Numbered from the stretch's first letter, positions 36,867-49,395 are shown. The stretch: 64,000 bases of DNA from Sipunculus nudus (GCA_026874595.1 CM049310.1:47873058-47937057), one strand, 5' to 3'. Notes: a model not told the origin generated them from the sequence alone. Program-made: numbers and translations.

Positions 36867-36922
36867 TATATATATTTATATATATATATATATGTATGTA
36901 TGTATGTATGTATATGTATATA
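36867..36922. repeat. Compound (TA)n(TATG)n microsatellite
   Basis: TA tract passing into TATG units. Confidence 0.9.
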
Positions 36923-37612
36923 CACACCATAATGATACATTTTGAAATTTTTATAGAAACTTGGACTACCATGCCAAACGGTGCAATTTTAATAGGTTGA
37001 GTGATAGAATCAGATATTGTCTCCTATTGCTGTTCTATAATGAAACTAGCAGCTGTAACAAACTTCTTTTATCGTCTTTTTGCACAAAATGAGCAGAGAT
37101 ATGCCATGATACAGAGACAAAAGTTATCATTACAATCAGAAAATGAGAGTTGATCATAATTTAAGTAGGTGGCAGGTGTGTCACAGATTATGTGAACAGA
37201 CGCTTCATGTGGTGTACTATTCGTGTATCTTTATGTGCATTAGTTACAAAAGACATTTATCAGCAACAGTTTTATGTTAGGTATTCACATTCAAACTGGA
37301 GTATAAGATAAGTTGTATTTATAATCAGTCTGTTTTTGATAATTCAGTGACAGAATCACGAGGCGTTACTACTGGCGTATACATCAGATACAAGACAGAC
37401 ACATAATCGGCCCACGCCTGTTTATCTGTGTCCATGCTTTGGGGTTAGACATTTATAATTGCTACGTGCATCATCTGACAATAACACTGATAATACAGAC
37501 TTATTATCGTGCTCACTGTGTATATGTAGATCAAGGAAATACTATAGATAAGCATGGCGTTTTGGTATGTTAGAAGAGATAGCGTTAACGGTAAACAGCA
37601 GTATAGTGGATG
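36923..37612. other. Non-coding, nothing recognised
   Basis: AT-rich unique sequence. Confidence 0.5.
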
Positions 37613-37856
37613 CTGTCTGAAAGACCACCTCTGAATTAAGACCACTTTTGGTCAGTCCCACAGCTGGTCTTATATATAACACAGGTGTCACTGTATATAT
37701 ACGGGCCATTGATGTATATACATTGAAACCTTTGCAATAAGAGCACTAATAGAACTGCCCAAATTATCCTAATTCACAGGTGTCCTTAGTAAACAGGTCC
37801 GTTATAACCGAAGAGATTGGTGGTCTTAATAGACAGGTGGTCTTAATAGACAGTTT
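37613..37856. mobile_element. 'Gaccacc' inverted-repeat element (copy 1)
   Basis: The left end reads 'ctgtctgaaagaccacctct' then 'gaattaagaccac'. The right end carries two tandem copies of 'ggtggtcttaatagacag' (37821-37855), the reverse complement of that motif. The ends are therefore multi-copy inverted repeats. No coding sequence. A second copy is at 62086-62222. I know similar motifs as dispersed elements in marine invertebrates, but the superfamily is not clear. Confidence 0.65.
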
Positions 37857-38371
37857 TTTTTCTGACACGTTCCACTCTATAGTTGAATATATATATATAT
37901 ATACCTGAATGGTGTACTTTTACTATAACTGAAAGTATAAATAGTGTATATCGTACACTAATCTGTGTTTTATACTTTTTACGTAAAGGACAAACTGTGC
38001 ACCGGGTGAGATAAAATGCACGTAAATAACTAATTCCTCCATAGAAATATTACTATCTTTTTAATACTGATGTATATTTGGCTAAACTGATCACATGCGG
38101 ATGGAAACAACGAAAATCGTTGGTGCATTCCTGTATTGTAATCTCACTATAATTTTGTGTGGACCAAAAAAGCGTTATTCCTATACATGCCCCTTTGCCA
38201 CTTAACTCTTTCCGCAGATATATAGATTCTCGCCTGGACGCTTTCCTCGGAGTAATTTCATTTTGTGTCCAAGTTTCTCGAAACCGCTTTTTGTGTTCAC
38301 AGTTAACCATGATGTCACGGGTCGCATGTCTCAGTTATGGGTATACCGCTGGTACATGCACATATATGTGA

Positions 38372-38374
<3 letters not shown>
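37857..38374. other. Non-coding, nothing recognised
   Basis: Short overlapping frames on both strands, up to 85 codons, without recognisable content. Confidence 0.5.

Positions 38375-38449
<75 letters not shown>
38375..38449. repeat. Compound (TA)n(GA)n microsatellite
   Basis: About 23 TA units pass into about 14 GA units. The same arrangement recurs at 57639-57744. Confidence 0.95.
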
Positions 38450-39268
38450 CAGATTGTATGAGGGCATGAATAAATATAATTATATGAACGTAATTAAGAA
38501 CTAAAGTTATCAATATTTTCTATTTTATTATATTTAAAGGGTCTTAAATGGATATCTCTATTTGTATTTTAGAAAACATGTTTTTTAACCATATAGTATT
38601 ACGTTTATTCTGATTAATTGTTAATGAGTTCCATAATTGAATAACACAGGATACATCAAAGGACCAAATGTAAGCTTTCCATGCAATTTATATACAGGAA
38701 TGTGGTCACGTGACACGGGATTATAAAGGCACGATTAATAAAACTTGTACTTCATCCAACATATGGCATTTATCAAAATGATGATCAGAGGAGCTTAGGT
38801 ATTTTTATATCAATATATATGTCACTATATATATATCAAGATATGTTGGTAATATAAAAAAGTAAAATTAGTATCGTATTTAAATGAGTCTTATAAACAT
38901 TTTGTAATGTTTGCACTTTAGAAATTTAGGAAAACAATATGGTCATGTTTGTAGCCTATCCCACATTAAACCTCCACAAATATAAGTCACCTTGACAGTC
39001 CATCTTCTGAAAAGGTTAAAAGGGAGCAGGCGAGGTTATCTGCTTTGAACAAAGTCTAGTTGTGTTTTGATAGTGTTCTTGGTGACGGGAATGCGGGCTT
39101 CCAATGTATTACGAGCATTGAGTATAAAACGTGATTCAGTTGTTTTGTATATCCGTATATGTATAAATATATTAATTATATGAGGTATATAGTAAATGGA
39201 GAACAATCAACCAAATATACACAGTTTCCGAATATAGATCATACATATTCTTAAATATATATATATAT

Positions 39269-39302
<34 letters not shown>

Positions 39303-39512
39303 CAAACAAGCAAATATAATATATATGTATGTATTTGTCCAGGGTTTATACCTCGTCACATCATTCGACCTTCTTTCTCTCTCACGTACTTGCCATCTAA
39401 TTGTTAAAGCTGGTCAGGCAATCTGGGCCAATAAACCTGCGAGGAAACATCTTAAGTAACAATGAAATCTGACAAAAAATGAATGGCATTTACACCTGAT
39501 ATGATAAACTTG

Positions 39513-39556
<44 letters not shown>

Positions 39557-39998
39557 TTATACATGATTACGGGAGATGTGTGTACATATGTGTTTCCATA
39601 CCTAAACATGTACATGGAATTCGGATATGCTAAAAAATAAGCCATGCGTGCATGATCAGTACATTTTCATCAAATAGTGAATGCGGAAATAACAAAATGA
39701 CAGGCATCAAGGAAAAAAACCTGATGTCTGAGGAAGACAGGTAATGAAATAAAACATCAAAGGAAGAATAAGACCATAACTCTATATTACCTTGTCGGTT
39801 CACATAGTTGTCATGTTTGATACTGTGTCGTGTATGTCATCTTGTCCGTCTAACATCAATGTGCCACAATAAAATACTTATAAAGCGTGTATAGTGAAGT
39901 GGTACTAAATGGCTATGTAGGCAGAAATCCGTCTTGTTTTCCCTTTTGAAGAAAAGCACATGGCCGGTCCGTTACTAATTCCCCTCAGTGTATTATTA
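38450..39998. other. Non-coding with TA tracts
   Basis: TA tracts at 39258-39301 and 39518-39551. The rest is AT-rich unique sequence without frames. Confidence 0.55.
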
Positions 39999-40073
<75 letters not shown>

Positions 40074-40090
40074 ATATTTATATATATATT
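39999..40090. repeat. (TA)n microsatellite
   Basis: Long TA tract with 'ttta' interruptions near its right end. Confidence 0.95.
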
Positions 40091-40114
40091 ACAACGTAAA
40101 ATTTTCATTTTAAT

Positions 40115-40126
40115 ATATATAAGGAC

Positions 40127-40182
<56 letters not shown>

Positions 40183-40194
40183 GTCCTTATATAT
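40115..40194. repeat. 80-bp near-perfect palindrome around a TA tract
   Basis: ATATATAAGGACAT (40115-40128) is exactly complementary to ATGTCCTTATATAT (40181-40194). Between them is an almost pure, self-complementary (TA)n tract. The arms are not simple TA, so this is more than a microsatellite. Confidence 0.85.
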
Positions 40195-40495
40195 GCCTTT
40201 TCTGTGACATTACAAAGGTAAAATCATCGGGCACGAAACAGCCAGATCAGGTTACATTTTTTTATGTTTCAGCGCTATATATAAATATAGAGCATGACAG
40301 CGTTTGCTCTGTCTTGTACTCGATCTATGGTATCGACGTAAGGCACTGTGTTTTAGGTTCTGGTACAGCGACATCAAAGGACCGCCGCCCATGCAATGTT
40401 CATGATCCATACGGTTCATATAGCGTTCTCTATTACTGCAGCCTGCTGCCCGGCTTTATCACTACACGTTAGTCTGTTGGTTTCTATGCCCTAAC
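40195..40495. other. Non-coding, nothing recognised
   Basis: The 170-codon plus frame ending at 40472 is built largely from TA microsatellite (Ile-Tyr repeats), so I do not call it a gene. Confidence 0.5.
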
Positions 40496-40637
40496 CTGAG
40501 AGGACCAGAACGGATCGATACGTCTGGCGGGTACCCTGGGCCGTGCTCGGCAGGACTACTAGGCCTACTGGGTAATCCAAATTGGCCAATACCATTTCGT
40601 CTTTCATCAGGTGGGACGTATAGTCTCGGCCTGTGGA
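40496..40637 (-). CDS. Candidate internal coding exon, product unknown
   Basis: On the minus strand a splice acceptor 'ctttaattgtag' ends at 40638. A strong donor context 'CTCTCAG|GTTAGG' has its GT at 40495-40494. Between them 142 nt (47 codons plus 1 nt) are open in one frame. In-frame stops lie immediately outside each splice site: the TAG of the acceptor itself, and the TAG in GGT-TAG. The peptide starts S-T-G-R-D-Y-T-S-H-L-M-K and later reads N-L-D-Y-P-V-G-L-V-V-L. G or C fills 30 of 47 third positions, high for this AT-rich region. A second minus frame is also open here (Pro/Arg-rich), so coding status is not certain. No family recognised. The next exons are not found nearby. Confidence 0.35.
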
Positions 40638-40792
40638 CTACAATTAAAGGGATCTCCGATTCAATTCGATTATTGATTATATCCTTTCTATTCAATTATA
40701 AAATTCATTATTGCAAACAGTCATAACATTCTGTCGGTGAGGTACATCTTTGCTAAGTTTGCTCCGAAGATGATGTAAGATGAACATCATAA
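40638..40792. other. Non-coding flank
   Basis: AT-rich. If 40496-40637 is an exon this would be its upstream intron. Confidence 0.4.
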
Positions 40793-40985
40793 TACAGTGG
40801 AACATCTCCTAGCGGGCCCCTCCATAAAGCGGGCACCTATGTTGAGTCGGCAGTTTTTGACAGTCCGTTTTTTTCTCCACCATGATTTTACGTTGTATTC
40901 ACAACCTCCATATTATGGGTACCTCTATTAAATGGACAGTTTGGCCTTGTCCCAAAGGCGCTCACATTATAGAGGTTTTACTGTA
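40793..40985. mobile_element. 'TACAGTGGAAC' MITE, 193 bp
   Basis: Begins TACAGTGGAACATCTCC and ends 'ttatagaggttttactgta', which are imperfect inverted repeats. Internal 'aaagcgggcacc' and 'aatggacagtttgg' fit a very common animal element whose ends read TACAGTGGAACCTCT. The TA ends fit a TA target site. No coding capacity; non-autonomous. Confidence 0.75.
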
Positions 40986-41929
40986 TTTACCTCAGTATTT
41001 GATTTGGCAAAATAATGATTAATATCCGATCACGCATCAGCAGATATATGATGTAATGTGATTTTTACTACATCAAGTGCCTTGTTTATTTGCCCTTAGG
41101 TATGAGCTACAGAGGTATGAAATGACTGTAACTGTAATTAATCGATTACTTCATTGCTGATATAATTACCGATTAATGACTGACTTTGATTGATTTGCAT
41201 CGGATAGTTGATGCATTGTGTAACCGATGCATTGTTGCAGGCCCAGTATAGTGGTCATTACGTTTCTCTCCAGTTGTTCGGTTGTGCCATTAAACCTTTG
41301 TCGCGCAGTCCCCATTTTGTTTCGTTTTTAAGTGTCGGGATGCCAAGTGTGTCCTTAGGGGGTTCATTTTCCCTAGTTACTCATAAGTTATTAAAAATCT
41401 GACAATATTTCGCGAGGGGTCTTTCGCAGCAACATCGATTAGAAACAATTATACCGGGTGAACTTGGCCCATGGAATACCCGCCCCAAACCACTGACGTA
41501 AACATATATTTAGATCAATGTCCAGCACTATATCAATATCAAGAATTTAAACCCTGTCTATATTGGCCAATGTTGTTGACTGGTCAGCGGCAAGTTTACT
41601 GTGGTAATACTTGTGCTGTAATACATTTATGTTGTTATAATACTGTTATTCCTATACCGCTGCAGAGGACAGAATTAAAACCCTGGTGTAATTGCGTGGA
41701 TTTTTTGACTATATAAGGCCCTGATTTCGGATCGTGTTTGGATAATTTGAAAATCTAGAATGAAAATTTATGTAATATAAGACTAGAGTTCCTATTGCAC
41801 CGCGACAAGACGTCTTGCCTGCTCTGTACTGTCAGGTGAACATAAACCGTGGTAGTATGGACCACATGATCGGGCTTTAGAGGAACCACATGATATAAGA
41901 TCAATGCGGCAACACTAAGCCCAGCACTG
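40986..41929. other. Non-coding, nothing recognised
   Basis: Mixed unique sequence. Short plus frames (64 and 81 codons) are unremarkable. Confidence 0.5.
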
Positions 41930-43440
41930 CGGTCACATACAGCTGTTTATTGGCTGTTGCGGATACATTATGCTACCTCAAGGTATTCATGGGCTTGAAT
42001 AATTAATTACAGCATTGGCTTTTGATTTAATACGAAGATAAGGCGACTTGCTGAAATGGGCCGGTGATAATTCCCAGGGAGATCTGAGCGGTCGTTACGG
42101 CCTGGGTTTCAATCATCGGGAGGTGAAATTTCCCAGGTCGATTACTCACAGCAAATTAGAAGTTACAAGATCACCCTGCTGGAAGTCTCCGCATAATTAC
42201 TAGAACCCATAGAAGCCCATTACAACAGTTGGCCTTGAGCCACAAATAACCAATATACTGGTCCAGGAAGATTGTTTATTGGTCTTGCTTTCCGGCAGTG
42301 GCCGCTGTAGGAATTTATGTTTTCCCTAAGTTCTTCTTCTTTCGTCTGGCTCACTAAAAAGCAAGGCTTTAGGGGTTCGGTAGGTAAATCAATGCTGGGA
42401 TACCAGTCACGTGATCATGATTAATATTCCCGTTAGTTTGAGAACAGCTTTTCCAAGTCATACGATATTTCTGAATAAATTAGTGTAAAAATGCATCGTG
42501 GAATTAATCAATCAGTATCTAACCAGAATTTGGTATTAACATTTCTAGCATTTCTGCATCATGTTGTTGAAAAAATATAAACAGTTAGGTTTGGTTCATT
42601 TTTTTTTTAAATTTTATTTTCTTTGAGGTTCAGTGATTTATCTCTCTCCCGACAAATTCATTATTACACAGACACTGTGGAGACCCTGAACCAATGAATT
42701 ATGGTCTGACCTAGTGACGATGGCGGAAGCCCTCAGAGCCCTTTAAAATTGGATCATCATGTCATTACGGACGCCCTCCCATCTATAATCAGCCAATTTT
42801 GAATTAAATGGCTCTAAGCTGACTCCCGGATCGTGTCAATGACCGCACGCAGTGGGCAGGCAGGATAGCATTACCCATGTTGATACACACCAGAAATTAA
42901 TGTGACCCGTCAATCTCGCCGTGGGAGCACATTCACTTCCACTCGAGTAAAAATTCAATACCAAATGAAGACGAAACAGATAAAATCATCAAGCTCTGAC
43001 AGCAACTGTGTAAATGATCAAACTGCATCAACAGTTTATCGTGCATATAATAAATAGTGTATATTAAACGGCTGTCTTGTTTAGATGTGTTCACTGTCTA
43101 TTGTTTTATACTGTGCAGTGAGGATCAATAATATTGCCAAGCGACGGCAGTATTTACCGAACATTTGATAATGGCACCGTCAAGTGTGATGGGGATCTTT
43201 GATTGTCGCTGCTCCCTTGCACCAATAGGAGACGCCCATTTATTTTGCCTCGTTTCACATCCAGTTCCGTTCTCTCGCCAGTATTATTGCTGACTCATGG
43301 CTTTTCTCGGTAGGAAAGAAATGTTTCACCGGCTTGTCTGAATAATAAACAGTGTTGCCTGACAACAGCGGTTGCCATCTTGGATTATGTCTGAAACAAA
43401 CCGCGGTTGATTAATTTAACTTGTTTCCCCTTTCAGAAGG
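41930..43440. promoter_or_regulatory. 1.5-kb unique block, candidate conserved regulatory cluster
   Basis: This is the longest repeat-free, compositionally balanced stretch in the window and no frame crosses it. It is dense in homeodomain-like cores: AATAATTAATTACAGC near 42000, CAATTTTGAATTAAATGG near 42794, AGAAATTAATGTG near 42892, GGTTGATTAATTTAAC near 43404. An RFX X-box-like GTTGCCTGACAAC is at 43364-43376 and a Runx-like AACCGC near 43399. In animals such blocks often are enhancers of developmental regulators. That is inference from composition; no conservation test was possible. Confidence 0.3.
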
Positions 43441-46400
43441 GCATTTACAGTCGCAAGCATAATGTAACAGATGGATTACGTAAAGATGCACCAATGCTTC
43501 CTCTGTAAAATGCCTTTCGTGTTTTCCTGACCGATGGGTCATAGTATACATCCTAGGTTACATATGTAAAAAAGACCACGCTTATATAGGACTTGCAGTG
43601 ACTCGTTAGGAAATCATTTTGCAAAATTTCAAAGAGCATTTTGGATATTTTCCAACGTCTGATCCACTAAGTGGTGTTGAATAATGCATGCATTGTCCCA
43701 CTCTGTTTTGTCTATGTAGCGGTACATGCTCATTGTCAAACATTTAAGTGGTGATATATCACTCAGTCTATGCCTCGCTATCAAATATAAAGATAATAAA
43801 GTCACAGGCCGTAAAAAATATACCATTATATTCTGACATTTGCAAAGCTCTGGTTAAACTTGCACCCCTTTAGAGAACGATTGTCGCTGTTGTATAGGAC
43901 TCCAGAGGAATAATTAATGGCTGTATGGGAAATAGCATCATGAAAAAGGGAAATGAAAGTAATGAAGTGATGATAGTCAAGAAGTGTGCAAAATAGTTAC
44001 ATTTAATGACTTTTTGTCAGTTTGAGGCACCAAGCTCTTAATAGTTACGGTCAAACAATCATTTTGCTTTATTTATTATTACGGCCTAGGGTGCTGGCAA
44101 TAAACTGACATGGTTAATTGTTAAAGTAAAATTGATAAAGTTCACGGAAACCTGTTTGGGGTAACACGCGAATGGAATTCCATATTAATGGAGATATTGT
44201 GTTGCAGCAAGCTAGGTTTAAGGAAGAGCGATTCTCGAGGGACAGGTGGAAATCATTGAAAGCCGGCAGCTTAGGTGGTCATAATGTCATGCCAACATGC
44301 CATCAGTCATGGTACCCTACATGATTCAATGGAGGGCATTGATAAAGGACAGATGATGGTGGGACTAAAAAAATCTGCTAAATCTGTCACATCAAAGTTG
44401 GGCTTGTCCGCTGCAGTGCTGATCCAGCACTCGCCAAACCCCGTTGCCTAGCACCGCGTGATCTATGTCAGCGGACACAACATCGGGGCCTATCCGTAAC
44501 CATTTGCAGTAAACGACGAGGTTTGACTAGTATTGAAGGCAAGTCTTGTTACGGGGAGCAGTGTGCACCAAAGACTCCGCTCAATGTCACATGACTTCTT
44601 TTTTAGAATACTCTGTACTCTCTAGAGGCTCGAAGATGATATGTGTACCACACTTAATGTACAAGATGGTCCGATAGCCGATCAGCTACCGGGGAGTGTC
44701 ATTTGCCCCAAAGTCAGTAACGCATAAGAGATTTACTACAATTTAATGATGTGGAAGTACATGTAACGCCTACTGAGATCAAGCTAATACAGTGAGCTTA
44801 CAGACACCTTAGATTAACAGCGGATGCTTGATTTAAAAAAAAAATCGACTACGGCCGGGACTTGTCACGGGTTTAATGATTTATTCGTCTGATTGTCAAT
44901 GATCAACGCCTGCAAACTTAGCTTGGCATACAACAACAGACGTTATACGTGCCGTGTTTCTTTGATAGGTTGGAATTTATAACACATTATTACTACTCAC
45001 CAGGGCTTTCTCGCAGTACTTCATAAACCTTAACATGTATTGTAAACCGTATACCCACAACGGCTTGGCCTTTATTGGGAAATCCAAGACATCTTAATAT
45101 TTACAAACTTTGTTACTTTAGCAGGGCTTATTGTCAGGTGCACAGAGTGCAATGTTAACTGTAAGTCTGCAGAACGTTTCCTGTTAGTTATAATTTCTGA
45201 GGAGTGGGATATCGCTTATTGTGGTTCTGAAAAAGCAGTTTAGAGAACCAGGTTTCACAGAGATCGCTGATAAAGAGTCAAGTGTCGTGGTTCCTGCGTT
45301 GCCAACTAGAGATCATTGCTCTAACCGTATACCAGTTGATATTTTATCTGCTGATGACCATAAATCATATGAATATGAAATCATCGATTCCGACGATTTT
45401 GGTTTACACATATATTTTTAACGGCATATGTTTAGATATCTGATAACAATACTAATAGTATATAATTAAAATGTTTGTTCTACATCATCTGATACAAGTA
45501 AAACCTCTCTTCTTCAAAGCTCTGTCAAAGTAACTGTTGCCATGGTGATGCACTGATTTCATTACCTCGTCCTGAACGATAGTTTTTTCACCCGTATGTT
45601 TTCATGTTTCCATGTTTTATCATCATTATTTTTCATTATTCTGGATATGTTTATTAAATCAAGTATAACCAGCTAAATTTCATTTGAGTAGTGTAATGTT
45701 TGCTTTACCAAAATATTAATGTAATCTACAGACAATTATCACAATATGAAGAAACAGAAGCAGATATCAGATCCACAGTAATGGGTTTCGAGAGAAGTGA
45801 TTATCTCCCCGCTGGGGTGTCAAGGAAAACCAATAAATTAATCCCTGGAGGGCTTTTTGGTTTCACCGAGAACATGAAATTTGATGTTTGTGTTCCGTTC
45901 ATAAATATCCAATTCCAGACTCCAAATTGCATTTCCCTGGGTTTGAGCTGGACCTTCTAGCATGGATACAAATATCTGTCCTTTTTTTTATTTCTTTTGC
46001 CAACTGCGTGCATGGATTTCAAATCATTTTTTGAAGCATTTATAATCTAAAATGAGTGGCGTTTGGTATTGTTATCCGGAAGATTAGCAAACCAGTAGGT
46101 CTGTTTTGCACATTCCTCGTTCTCTATGACCTTTCCTGGCTAAGAAACACAGCAGTGAATGTATAAACAGTCTCTAACTTAATTATGCAATCCGCTATTT
46201 TGTTAAAAAATGATAAATTAATCCCCGGAGGAATTTTACATGTTTCTTGGTTTGTCCAGAAACCTATAATTAGATCACACTCCTGCTTAGATGATGTTCC
46301 ATTGTACAAATCATCATTTACAATTAGGAAACTTTAATTACCCTTAATGTATTTTAAAATACGTTGTATATTTATATAAAAGTGTGTTTGTGCACATCAT

Positions 46401-47047
46401 CCGAAATGATGCCTGAACCAAGAAAATGGCCCGTTTTTGTATTGAATATTTGTGATATATTCTTCTTTCTTATACATCTGACATTTTGGTTTCTTGTATT
46501 TCCTGTCTTTAAGCGCCTTCAATGATCATGATGACATATATTTATATTTATATTTATATAGTAGTGCCTCTGACACAAAAAAAGAACACCATAAAGAAAG
46601 GATATATGCTAAAAATAGTGTTGTACTCTGCATCTCTTGGATAAAATCAATATCCAGTCGCCAAAGGTACTTGACCAAACTTTTCATGGACATTTATCGG
46701 TAGTTTAACCGCTATAGTTCTTGGTTTGTTATCTGGGCACCTGTAAAGCTTTACGTCTCACGGCTTATTTGTTTCACTGTTAAATCAGCCCACGCCGTCT
46801 ATCGATTACACAGTCCAGCGGCAGACACAAGATATATTTATAAATGGTCAAAAGAAAAATTTATTTTGAAAGCTCACAGTTAATCCCATGTATTGTGGTT
46901 TTCAATATATTTTGCATACTTTATTCAATTATGCGTTAGATGAAACTCTAATCAACAAGGTATTAGCATCTGGATATATTTACGCTATGCTGGATCAGTA
47001 AAGAATATTTTAAAATATACCCAGAATGTGATAGAAATATCCGTTTT
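43441..47047. other. Non-coding, nothing firmly recognised
   Basis: Unique sequence. The 66-codon plus frame at 45221-45421 (acidic C-terminal half) and the 86-codon frame at 45700-45960 have protein-like composition but no recognised family and weak splice contexts. 43990-44130 has further TTTATTATTACGG and TAAT cores. Confidence 0.45.
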
Positions 47048-47347
47048 TAGCTCAGCTGAATGAAAGTCATCTGAGCCATTAGATATCACTCTTTGTCCAT
47101 CGTCCGTCTGTCCGTCCGACTATCAGTTAACCAGGCACAAATCGTTACCGCTGGACCTGGAATCTTCTAACTGACATCCAGGGAGATCCATGAAAAATCT
47201 CCTTGGAAACCTGAAATAGGTCTCTGTTACCATATCCTCCGAGCTATGCTTCAGTGGAAAGGGGTTATAACCTACAAAATTTGGCATTCAGATTATAAAA
47301 TTCCTGCTGTGAATGTAAACTGAGCGTCATGACTCATGGGTCACTTG
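47048..47347 (+). repeat. Molluscan 'AGCTCA' interspersed repeat
   Basis: Starts 'tagctcagctgaatgaaagt' and 'catctgagcc', then the characteristic cgtccgtctgtccgtccg run (47101-47118), then about 230 bp of body. This head with CGTC repeats is one I know from bivalve genomes. Match by memory only. Confidence 0.65.
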
Positions 47348-48272
47348 TTGTAAATTGTCAGCTCAAAGTGTAACTTGCTCTTTGGATAGATATTTCTATA
47401 ACTTTGGCCTGGTATATATGGCGAATATCAAACACATATATGATTTGTTATCTGCAATCGGAGCGGGTTTTCATATATATGCAATGCCCATATTGGAAAA
47501 TTATACATTATACACTGTATCATGAATATTAGCTGGTTCATAATACTTGGCGTTCATGGTGTGCTCGGTGGACATTTTCAAAAATTAAACACAGTGAACG
47601 TGTCTAAATACAGTGTGTTGAGATATGCCTTGCCAGTCTTCATAAACTTAACGTTGAATATACGTGGAATATTGTGGTAAGAAACCCAAAACCAATACAA
47701 CAAATATGGCTGAAACCTATAAATTACATACGGCAAAAACACTATACATTCTGTGACGGAATGGATGTGACATTTCCTTTGGCAGAAACAGGAAACGGCG
47801 AACGACAGGAAACCAAAGGATGAGAGGGCATCGATTTTGGAGAAAGCCGTTGGTTCCTTTCAGACTGGCCATATGTATATATTTCCTAGTATTAAGGGCT
47901 AGCAACGCAAGCTGTGAAAACAGGTGTAAAAGGCATTAAATTTATTTTCAACCTTAACACAACGTTAAATGGATGAGGTAGTACCATCTTAATGGACAAA
48001 ACCCCGCATTATACCATTTATATCTTCTGTAGAAGGTTTTTGAATCAAAGAACCTTAAACTAATACAATAACCATTATCTGATCATTAAACATACATCCT
48101 GCGTCGATTTTCAACTGGCATTTTTTTCAAAGATAACTGATCTAACGGTACACCAGGAAGAAAGGCATTGATATTGGAGAAAGCCGTTTATCTTAATCGT
48201 TTTCATTCTACCTAGCTAATGTTGTATTCTTTCTGAGTCCTAGCATTTCCTGTTTCTATCTGTTGCCCACAG
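47348..48272. other. Non-coding, nothing recognised
   Basis: A short phrase (gattttggagaaagccgtt near 47830) recurs with changes near 48170, suggesting an old local duplication. If 48273-48384 is an exon, this is its upstream intron. Confidence 0.45.
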
Positions 48273-48384
48273 GACCTATAAATCCTCAGGCGTCGTGAGT
48301 ATTCCAGGTGGTGAGTTTGGTACACGGGGACATTCTTCTTCGGGCTCTCCTGCAAACGTCGTGAATGCAGTTTCTGATGAATAG
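48273..48384 (+). CDS. Candidate terminal coding exon, product unknown
   Basis: An excellent acceptor, 'tgtttctatctgttgcccac' then AG at 48271-48272, is followed by one nucleotide and 36 open codons ending in TAG (48382-48384). The other two frames stop early. The peptide is small-residue rich: T-Y-K-S-S-G-V-V-S-I-P-G-G-E-F-G, then T-R-G-H-S-S-S-G-S-P-A-N-V-V-N-A-V-S-D-E-stop. No family recognised. No clear polyadenylation signal follows within about 250 bp. Alternatively the exon ends earlier, at GTGAGT after 'ccaggtg' (GT at about 48311), giving a 38-nt micro-exon. Could be chance. Confidence 0.3.
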
Positions 48385-49395
48385 CCTTCCACTTTGAACT
48401 GTTGTGTTGTTCCGTGCGTCATGCCTTTAATTCGTCTATGTGTTTGTTAAAGTCTCATGCCAGTGTCGCCATGTTTAAGGTGGTTACAAACGATTTTGTT
48501 TAAAGGATTTTAGTGTAAGGGTATAATATGAAATCTCTAAATGTTGTTGTTGTGCGAGTGCAAAACACTAATGAAACACACATGCTATCAAATATATTCA
48601 TATAAATCTATATCAGTCCCAGTTTAGCGCGACATCTACACACATTGTGTCTATATCTTGCCATGCATTTTTGTGTGTGTTTGCCTGCACACAGTATTTG
48701 TTGAAGATTATTTACCGAGCAAACTTTATATATATATCCCTGCACATCCATGTAACCTGATTGGCCTTTAACTTCCTTTGTTTGATACCGAGCAGTGTGA
48801 ACGTGGGTAACAAGTGCATCGATTTCTGGGTTAACTCCGGGGAATGCATGGGTCAATGGCCGGAGTTCAAACATATTATCAAACATAAAAAGCAAACCTG
48901 TTCTGCTGGTTAACGATTATTGACAATCAATACATGCAAGGTCCTTCCCTCTTTAGGGCCAACAAGACCGTTGCTAATGTGAATTCAGCCAAGTCCCAAC
49001 AAAAATATAAATTGTTATATGAGAAAATATGGATCAACATGTATATAGGCTTTGCAATGTTCCAAGGCTATCCATCCAGAGTGACTAAATATAACAATAC
49101 GGTGTATTTAGAATACATTATCCGTCTGGAGAAGAAAACATGACCTATATAAAACCTTGTGTTATAAGCAGGGAAGCTTTATTTATTATAATCGTCCTGT
49201 ATCTTCAGACGGTCATAACATGTGTGAAATTGGGTGTCATTTGGTGCATTCATGTTTATTGTTAAAACAGTAAATGACAGGAGACGTAAAAGTCTATAAC
49301 GGAAAACAAGAACACGATGAAGGCCAATTTGAAAAAAAAAAACATGCGATATCGGACAAAGGTTAGAAATGCCTCAAAGGTCCTATTCGTTCATA

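Noticed and set aside
39960-40472. 170-codon plus-strand frame, the longest in the window
   Set aside because: Nearly half of it is Ile-Tyr from TA microsatellites and the remainder shows no domain or conserved motif.
42065-42130. Possible tRNA-like stretch 'cctgggtttcaatcatcggg'
   Set aside because: Only a weak B-box resemblance; no head or tail. Left within the unique block.
47960-47990. let-7-like string 'tgaggtagtacca' near 47973
   Set aside because: Only the seed region matches the miRNA. The rest differs and I see no complementary arm nearby to form a hairpin.
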